39,364 nt of DNA, taken from an uncultured Collinsella sp. Its GTDB lineage: Bacteria > Actinomycetota > Coriobacteriia > Coriobacteriales > Coriobacteriaceae. Where the stretch lies: the NCBI GenBank assembly GCA_902494565.1, contig CABUTN010000015.1, positions 1-39,364 of the forward strand, read 5' to 3'. A model generated the notes under the pieces. It did not search any database. It saw only the letters and a list, made by a program, of their open reading frames with translations, and had not been told where the DNA came from. The position numbers were made by a program, and so were the translations under genes. Below, piece after piece: positions 34,698 through 39,364 of this stretch. Within the stretch, counting starts at the first letter, position 1, and every line of letters begins with the position of its first letter.

Positions 34698-35190
34698 CTT
34701 GTACAGCCTTATCAATCAAATGGGAAAGCTCCATTGCGCGGTCACCGTGCGCCTCGAGCGTTATCGTTCGCACATCACTGTCGCCCTCATCACGCTTGAG
34801 CGTCACCGAAAGATACTCATCCGTCAGCTCGTCTTGGAATTGTTCGCCCCATTCCAGCAGGCAAGCACCCTCATAGCCCAGCACATCGAAAATGCCCGTA
34901 TCCTCGAGCTCGTAGGCATGCTCCAGACGGTATAGATCAAAGTGAAACAGCGGAATACGGCCTTGATCATGAACGGCCATGAGCGCAAACGTAGGGCTCG
35001 TAACCATATGCTCATCGCCCAGCCCGCGCGAGACGCCCTTGGTAAAGTGAGTTTTGCCCACCCCCAGGCCACCGGTCAGGATGAGCACATCGCCGTCCTC
35101 AAGGCACGGTGCAATTAGCTCGCCAAAGTACTCCGTATCGGCAGCGCAAGTCGTTTTGTAAGTACCTACCCCCAGGCGCTCCAGGGACAT
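34684..35190 (-). CDS. tsaE: tRNA threonylcarbamoyladenosine synthesis ATPase TsaE
   Basis: This 168-residue P-loop ATPase drives turnover of the TsaBD complex. Walker A is GGLGVGKTHFTKG near residue 40, followed by TSPTFALM and the family HFDLYRL motif. The protein is a little longer than usual (~155) at the C-terminus, where the coding sequence overlaps the fusion gene. AAGGAG precedes the start. It is 12 bp downstream of the uracil-DNA glycosylase gene and clearly in one operon with it. Confidence 0.95.
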   Translation of the reverse strand: MSLERLGVGTYKTTCAADTEYFGELIAPCLEDGDVLILTGGLGVGKTHFTKGVSRGLGDEHMVTSPTFALMAVHDQGRIPLFHFDLYRLEHAYELEDTGIFDVLGYEGACLLEWGEQFQDELTDEYLSVTLKRDEGDSDVRTITLEAHGDRAMELSHLIDKAVQDELA

Positions 35191-35202
35191 ATATGCTCCT
35201 TA

Positions 35203-35823
35203 TTATTCCGAGGCGTCCTCTGGTGCGGGATGTCGCTCCAGATAGTCGCCCAGCATCTTAAAGTCTTCCTCCAGCAGTTCCTGCCACGCCGGATTGCGTA
35301 GCGCTGCTGCCGGATGGAACGTGGGCATTACTACAAAATGCCCCATCTGGTGGAACCTGCCGCGCAGCTTAGTAATGCCAATCTCGGTCTTAAGCACAAA
35401 GTGCGTCGCGGGGTTGCCGAGCGTCACGATAATATCGGGCCAGATGCTTCGAATCTGCTCACGCAAAAACGGCGAGCAAGCCAGCACTTCCTCGGGACGT
35501 GGATTGCGGTTTCCCGGCGGGCGGCACTTAAGCACGTTGGCAATGTAGACGTCTTCGCGTTTGAGCCCCGCCAGCGACAAAATGCCGTTGAGGTCCTCGC
35601 CTGCCGCCCCCACAAAGGGCTCGCCCTGCAAATCCTCATTGCGGCCCGGCGCCTCGCCAATAAACATCACACGAGCGCGGGGGTTTCCCACGCCAAACAC
35701 GATATTGTGACGCGACTGGTAGAGCTGGCAGAGGTGACAATCGCCCAGAACGGCCTCAATTTCCTCGAGTGCGACCTCACGTGGTGCCTGATGGGTATGG
35801 CCGGGGATGTGCATGACGCCCAT
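35203..35823 (-). CDS. Uracil-DNA glycosylase, family 4 (iron-sulfur)
   Basis: This 206-residue enzyme removes uracil from DNA. It has the family-4 motifs GEAPGRNEDLQGEPFVGAAG near residue 56, VLKCRPPGNRNP, and the late MPTFHPAAAL. The cysteines for the 4Fe-4S cluster are probably C29/C32 (CHLC), that in KCRPP and one in LACSPFL. The ATG at 35823 has GTAGGAG upstream. It is 8 bp after alr and 12 bp before tsaE. Confidence 0.94.
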   Translation of the reverse strand: MGVMHIPGHTHQAPREVALEEIEAVLGDCHLCQLYQSRHNIVFGVGNPRARVMFIGEAPGRNEDLQGEPFVGAAGEDLNGILSLAGLKREDVYIANVLKCRPPGNRNPRPEEVLACSPFLREQIRSIWPDIIVTLGNPATHFVLKTEIGITKLRGRFHQMGHFVVMPTFHPAAALRNPAWQELLEEDFKMLGDYLERHPAPEDASE

Positions 35824-35831
35824 AGCGGCTC

Positions 35832-36977
35832 CTACACGTAGACCTTGTCGAGACGCATGCCAAAGCCGCAGGCGACCTCGTAGTTAATCGTTCCGCGCAG
35901 TCGGGCCATCTCGTCCATAGTGATCTCGGCATCGCCATCGCGGCCGACAATAATCATCTCGTCACCATACTCGGCCTCGGGAATCTCGTGTGCCGGGTTG
36001 GACTGAATGGCGACCATAAACTGGTCCATGCAGATATTGCCAACCTGATGCACGCGCTCGCCGCGATACAGCACATCCATACGATTGGAAAGCGTACGCG
36101 ATAGGCCATCGGCATAACCGATCGGCAGCGTGCAGATCTGAACGCGCGTACGCGGTACGCGGTAGGTAAAACCGTAGCCCACGCCCTCACCCATCGCAGG
36201 GTGTGCCACGCGCGTCACACGCGCATGGACGCTCATAACGGGATCAAGCTGCATCACGCGGCCACTCAGCTCGCACGGCTGCATTCCATACAAGCCAACG
36301 CCGGCGCGAATCATATCAAAATGCATCGAAGGGTCGAGCATCGAGGACGGCGTGTTGGCGCAGTGCACGATACCGCACTCAAAGCCCGCATCCTTAATGG
36401 CCTGAACGGCCTCGGTAAAGCGCTGACACTGCAGTTTGTAGTCCCAGCCCGAAGGTTCATCGGCCGTGGCGAAGTGCGTAAATACGCCGTCGCACTGAAT
36501 ACCGCGATGGAAATTTATACCGCGGACAAAGTCGAGCACCTGCGTGTAGTGAACGCCGATACGATTCATGCCCGTCTCGATGGCGAGATGATACTTGCCC
36601 ACTTTGCCCGCCGCGACGGCACATTCGCCATACGCAAGAGCAAAGTCAGACGTATAGACCGAGGGCATGATATCAAACTCGAGCAACGTCGGAATGGCCT
36701 CGATAGGCGGCTCGCTTAGGATGAGGATGGGTTTCGTAATCCCGCCCTGTCGGAGCTCAACGCCCTCGTTAACCGTCGCCACGGCAAACATGTCGGCACC
36801 GGCCGAATACATGATCTTGGCGCACTCAACAGCTCCATGGCCATAAGCATCGGCCTTGACCACGCAGCACAGGCGCTGACGTGGATTCAGCAAGTTCTTG
36901 TAGGCCCTCGTGTTACGACGGAGCGCCCCACGGTCGATCTCGACCCAGGACCAGCGCGTCAAATCGGCTTTATTCAT
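35832..36977 (-). CDS. alr: Alanine racemase
   Basis: This 381-residue PLP enzyme converts L-alanine to D-alanine for peptidoglycan. The PLP lysine is in VVKADAYGHG near residue 41, the catalytic tyrosine in GYGFTYRVPR, and GNICMDQFMV is the conserved C-terminal segment. It starts 2 bp after nnr, and alr-nnr pairs are common in Gram-positive bacteria. With acpS upstream it links envelope and cofactor functions in one operon. Confidence 0.97.
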   Translation of the reverse strand: MNKADLTRWSWVEIDRGALRRNTRAYKNLLNPRQRLCCVVKADAYGHGAVECAKIMYSAGADMFAVATVNEGVELRQGGITKPILILSEPPIEAIPTLLEFDIMPSVYTSDFALAYGECAVAAGKVGKYHLAIETGMNRIGVHYTQVLDFVRGINFHRGIQCDGVFTHFATADEPSGWDYKLQCQRFTEAVQAIKDAGFECGIVHCANTPSSMLDPSMHFDMIRAGVGLYGMQPCELSGRVMQLDPVMSVHARVTRVAHPAMGEGVGYGFTYRVPRTRVQICTLPIGYADGLSRTLSNRMDVLYRGERVHQVGNICMDQFMVAIQSNPAHEIPEAEYGDEMIIVGRDGDAEITMDEMARLRGTINYEVACGFGMRLDKVYV

Positions 36978-36979
36978 GA

Positions 36980-38596
36980 TTAGTCATCCGACCCTTCGTC
37001 CATGATTCCCAGATCTTCGAGCGCATCCTTTGCCGCCAGCTCCATGGCAGGACCGATCAAGTCGATAAGATCGGTCGCGATAACGCTCTTCTCACCATAC
37101 TCCGTCGCCGCGGCAAAACCGGCGTAGCTGTGAAGTGCGACGGCGTACGAATACAGCAACTCCCAACGATCCATCTCGTCGCGCATGGTGGCAAGCGTGC
37201 CGGCCAAAATACCCGCGAGAACATCACCCGAACCGGCAGTTGCTAGAGAAGCCGGACCCGAGAGCGGCAGCAACACACGCTCAACGCCACAGATAGCCGT
37301 CGTCGGCCCCTTGGCAATGACCACCAGATTGTCGGAGCCTGCAGCCCAGACAACCTTCTGCGCGGCCGCAATCGCGGTACCAAGGTCGTTCACCTCGTCA
37401 CCGGCAACCAGACGCGAAAGCTCACGATAGTGCGGCGTCATAACCAACGGCTGCTCGCGACGATACATCTCGGGATTACTATCAATACCGTCAATGGCAA
37501 TCTTAGCAAGGCAGTTGAGTGCATCGGCGTCCAAAATAAGCGGCACATCAAGCTCGAGCAAGCCCGAAACCACCTGCATAGCGCCGGCAGATGTCGTCAT
37601 ACCGGGACCGCACAGTACGCAGCTGTACTTCTTTGCAATCTCGCACACCGTCATGCGCGCAGCGGCGCCAAAGGAGCCGCGGGAATCAGACGGAATAGCA
37701 AAGACGGGAATCGAAGGAAGTGCCATGCGAATAAGATTGGCGCAGGCGTCAGGAGCCGCGACTGCCACGTAACCAGCACCCGCGCGAGCTGCAGACTTGG
37801 CCGCCATAATGACAGCACCAGGATATTGCGCAGATCCGGCGACAATAAGCACAGAGCCACGGGAATACTTATCGATATTCGTAGGTAGTGGAGCAAAGTA
37901 ATCAACTAAGTCACCGGGCTCGACAATCTCGGCGGCGTGGTCGACATCATCGATGACCTCGTCAAGACGGTCGTAAAGATTGCCGCAGATCAAATCGCCA
38001 GCATACTCAGGGCCATCGGCGCTATACAAACCAATCTTGGGCGCAATCATCGTCACCGTATGCTCGGCACGAATGCAGTCGTCATCAACAACGCCCGTCT
38101 CGGCATTCAGGCCCGAGGGGACATCAATGGATACGACACAGTCGGCGCATTCATTGACCGTAGGAATCCAGATGGAGAACGGCGCACGCAGATTCCCGTG
38201 AAAACCGGTACCAAAAATGGCATCGACAACAACATCGGCCTTATCGATCAAAACCTCGAGTTCATCACGCGAGGGGCCGACGCAAACGTGCACATCGCGG
38301 CCGGCAGTACGACGAGCAACATGACGTGCCAGAGCAGCAGGAATCTCATCCGGTTCAACCGGAGAAACGATATCCACGTCCACACCCTTATGGCTCAGGA
38401 TATCGGCGGCAACCCAACCGTCGCCGCCATTATTACCAAAACCGACCAGAACGAGAGCCCGATCGGGATTGAGCTTCAAGACCTCGTTGGCGGCAAACTC
38501 ACCCGCTAGCTCCATAAGCTCGGCCTTCGAAGTCCCTTCGCGTTCGATGATATCCTCGAGACGAACGACTTCTTCGGTACTCAAAACCGGTTTCAT
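36980..38596 (-). CDS. nnr: Bifunctional NAD(P)H-hydrate epimerase/ADP-dependent dehydratase
   Basis: The 538 residues combine two repair enzymes for damaged NAD(P)H. The N-terminal epimerase (~1-215) has GFGNNGGDGWVAADIL and VVDAIFGTGFHG. The C-terminal dehydratase (~225-530) has VLIVAGSAQYPGA, CGPGM, LILDADALN, and TAGSGDVLAGILAG. Its ATG follows the acpS stop codon with no gap. A C-terminal acidic tail (MDEGSDD) is extra. Confidence 0.96.
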   Translation of the reverse strand: MKPVLSTEEVVRLEDIIEREGTSKAELMELAGEFAANEVLKLNPDRALVLVGFGNNGGDGWVAADILSHKGVDVDIVSPVEPDEIPAALARHVARRTAGRDVHVCVGPSRDELEVLIDKADVVVDAIFGTGFHGNLRAPFSIWIPTVNECADCVVSIDVPSGLNAETGVVDDDCIRAEHTVTMIAPKIGLYSADGPEYAGDLICGNLYDRLDEVIDDVDHAAEIVEPGDLVDYFAPLPTNIDKYSRGSVLIVAGSAQYPGAVIMAAKSAARAGAGYVAVAAPDACANLIRMALPSIPVFAIPSDSRGSFGAAARMTVCEIAKKYSCVLCGPGMTTSAGAMQVVSGLLELDVPLILDADALNCLAKIAIDGIDSNPEMYRREQPLVMTPHYRELSRLVAGDEVNDLGTAIAAAQKVVWAAGSDNLVVIAKGPTTAICGVERVLLPLSGPASLATAGSGDVLAGILAGTLATMRDEMDRWELLYSYAVALHSYAGFAAATEYGEKSVIATDLIDLIGPAMELAAKDALEDLGIMDEGSDD

Positions 38597-39136
38597 CTAT
38601 GCTCCTTGCGTATCTTGCGAAGCATCGCCCAGGTGCTCCGTCAATGCTGAATTCTGCAGCTGCTCAAGCTCATCTAAAACAGAGCGAGCCTCTTTAAATG
38701 TCTGCGCAACGCGTTTCTTGGTGCTCACCTTTTCATCTTTTGGCTTAGGCCGAGCATCTTCGGTAATCGCGATGGCATTCGCAACGGCCAAGTCTCCTGT
38801 AAGCGTAATGGAAAGAGCGACCTCAACAACACCAAGCTCATGAGCGATCTCGAGTGCACGGCCCGAAAGCAGCGCCTTCGGTTTGCCGAGTTTATCACGC
38901 GTTACCGAAACATCCTTGCGACCAACGCCTTGACTAAAACCCGTGCCGAGAGCTTTAAGCACCGCCTCGCGCGAAGCAAAGCGGCTCGCATAGTGAGCAG
39001 CGGGACGCGATGATGCATCGCAATACGCACGCTCATCTTCGGTAAACACACGCCGAGCAAACGACGGCGTCTTTTCAAGAATTGATTTCATGCGGGAAAT
39101 CTCGACGATATCAACGCCGATACCAGCTTCAGCCAT
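38597..39136 (-). CDS. acpS: Holo-ACP synthase with C-terminal extension
   Basis: This enzyme transfers 4'-phosphopantetheine from CoA to acyl carrier protein. The ATG at 39136 (MAEAGIGVDIVEI) has GGAGGTGA upstream. It contains GVDIVEISRM, FASREAVLKALGTGF and DKLGKPKALLSG. The usual family length is ~120-130 residues; this one has 179, the last ~50 being a Lys/Glu-rich, probably coiled, tail (STKKRVAQTFKEARSVLDEL). The segment corresponding to the typical HVSISH-like strand reads VALSITLTGDLAVA, without its His. It opens the six-gene operon. Confidence 0.93.
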   Translation of the reverse strand: MAEAGIGVDIVEISRMKSILEKTPSFARRVFTEDERAYCDASSRPAAHYASRFASREAVLKALGTGFSQGVGRKDVSVTRDKLGKPKALLSGRALEIAHELGVVEVALSITLTGDLAVANAIAITEDARPKPKDEKVSTKKRVAQTFKEARSVLDELEQLQNSALTEHLGDASQDTQGA

Positions 39137-39165
39137 GTTCACCTCCATATCGCACAGACTAAGTT

Positions 39166-39195
39166 ATTGTAGCCCGTTCACAGAAGATGCGACAA
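39166..39195 (-). promoter_or_regulatory. Promoter of the acpS-to-tsaD operon
   Basis: TTGTCG (39195-39190), an 18 bp spacer and TACAAT (39171-39166) lie about 30 bp upstream of the acpS start. Downstream genes are spaced from -14 to +12 bp, so this promoter probably drives all six. Confidence 0.65.
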
Positions 39196-39245
39196 ACGAG
39201 GGTTATAAAACACAGCTACTATGTGAGACAAAAGCCCGTAAACGC

Positions 39246-39276
39246 AAAAAGGGGGAGGCCGCGAGGCCTCCCCCTT
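39246..39276 (-). terminator. rRNA operon terminator
   Basis: A perfect 12 bp stem (39249-39260 with 39265-39276) has a 4-nt loop and five Ts following on the minus strand. It lies 35 bp past the 5S 3' end. Confidence 0.9.
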
Positions 39277-39310
39277 CTCAGTTCAAGCGTACGGCTCGGT
39301 GCCGTCCACC

Positions 39311-39364
39311 GGTCAGCGGCGCCCTGGCCTCCCACGGGCTGACCCCGCAGTACTCTCGGCGCGA
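39311..39364 (-). rRNA. 5S ribosomal RNA, 3' part (5' end outside window)
   Basis: On the minus strand the sequence contains GAGAGTACTGCGGGGTC, CCCGTGGGAGGCCAGGG and CGCCGCTGACC. These match the 3' third of bacterial 5S rRNA (compare GTAGTGTGGGGTC in E. coli). The 3' boundary is approximate. The rest of the rrn operon must lie beyond the right edge. Confidence 0.85.

Overview
The window is chromosomal DNA from a GC-rich, fermentative, gut-type actinobacterium, most likely a Collinsella-like member of the Coriobacteriia. The evidence is a phosphoketolase, Gram-positive MurB and AcpS, a TsaB-RimI-TsaD fusion, Tat-type and lipoprotein signals, dense carbohydrate-uptake genes, and very little sign of phage or insertion sequences. 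The genus is an inference from gene content and style; no database was searched.

Layout, left to right. (1) 1-3714, minus strand: two SIS-domain sugar isomerase/deglycase-type proteins (one cut by the window edge) behind two overlapping GntR/UTRA regulators and a small unknown protein. (2) 3715-4319: a gene-free stretch holding three long palindromes. (3) 4320-8081, minus: phosphoketolase xfp with twin LacI-type operators in its promoter, and a LacI regulator upstream. (4) murB (+), convergent with a secreted coiled-coil/CHAP peptidoglycan hydrolase (-). (5) galE, malQ and glgP (+). glgP carries an in-frame amber codon. (6) Three tandem hairpins, then a four-gene sugar ABC transporter operon (-), a GntR/UTRA regulator (-) and a divergent PTS EIIC-EIIB-HAD phosphatase fusion (+). 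(7) A polyprenyl diphosphate synthase, a peptidoglycan-binding-domain protein and tRNA-Gln (+). (8) A large protein with a JetD-like TOPRIM domain (-) and the carbon-starvation transporter cstA (-), which has an attenuator-like leader. (9) A housekeeping operon reading acpS - nnr - alr - UDG - tsaE - tsaB/rimI/tsaD (-), preceded by the 3' end of a 5S rRNA gene and the rrn terminator.

Metabolic logic. Regions 5 and 6 look like a maltodextrin/alpha-glucoside module. The ABC system and the PTS fusion import sugar, MalQ and GlgP process unphosphorylated glucans, and the HAD domain fused to the PTS permease could dephosphorylate the incoming sugar phosphate so that it feeds the same pathway. GTTTAAAC palindromes, which fit the HutC-type GntR operator pattern GT-N-TA-N-AC, sit in the malQ and PTS/gntR control regions, with a one-mismatch copy before the ABC operon.

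The most unusual structure is a dispersed family of large palindromic elements. Four copies (class A: 9306-9441, 27124-27260, 31890-32025, 32166-32300) have perfect 33-34 bp outer arms that differ completely from copy to copy. The arms enclose a conserved core of about 69 nt whose inner stem shows compensatory base changes. Three of the four begin 7-12 nt after a stop codon. Relatives with other cores (class B, class C) lie at 3833-4274. I know of no named family that matches them.
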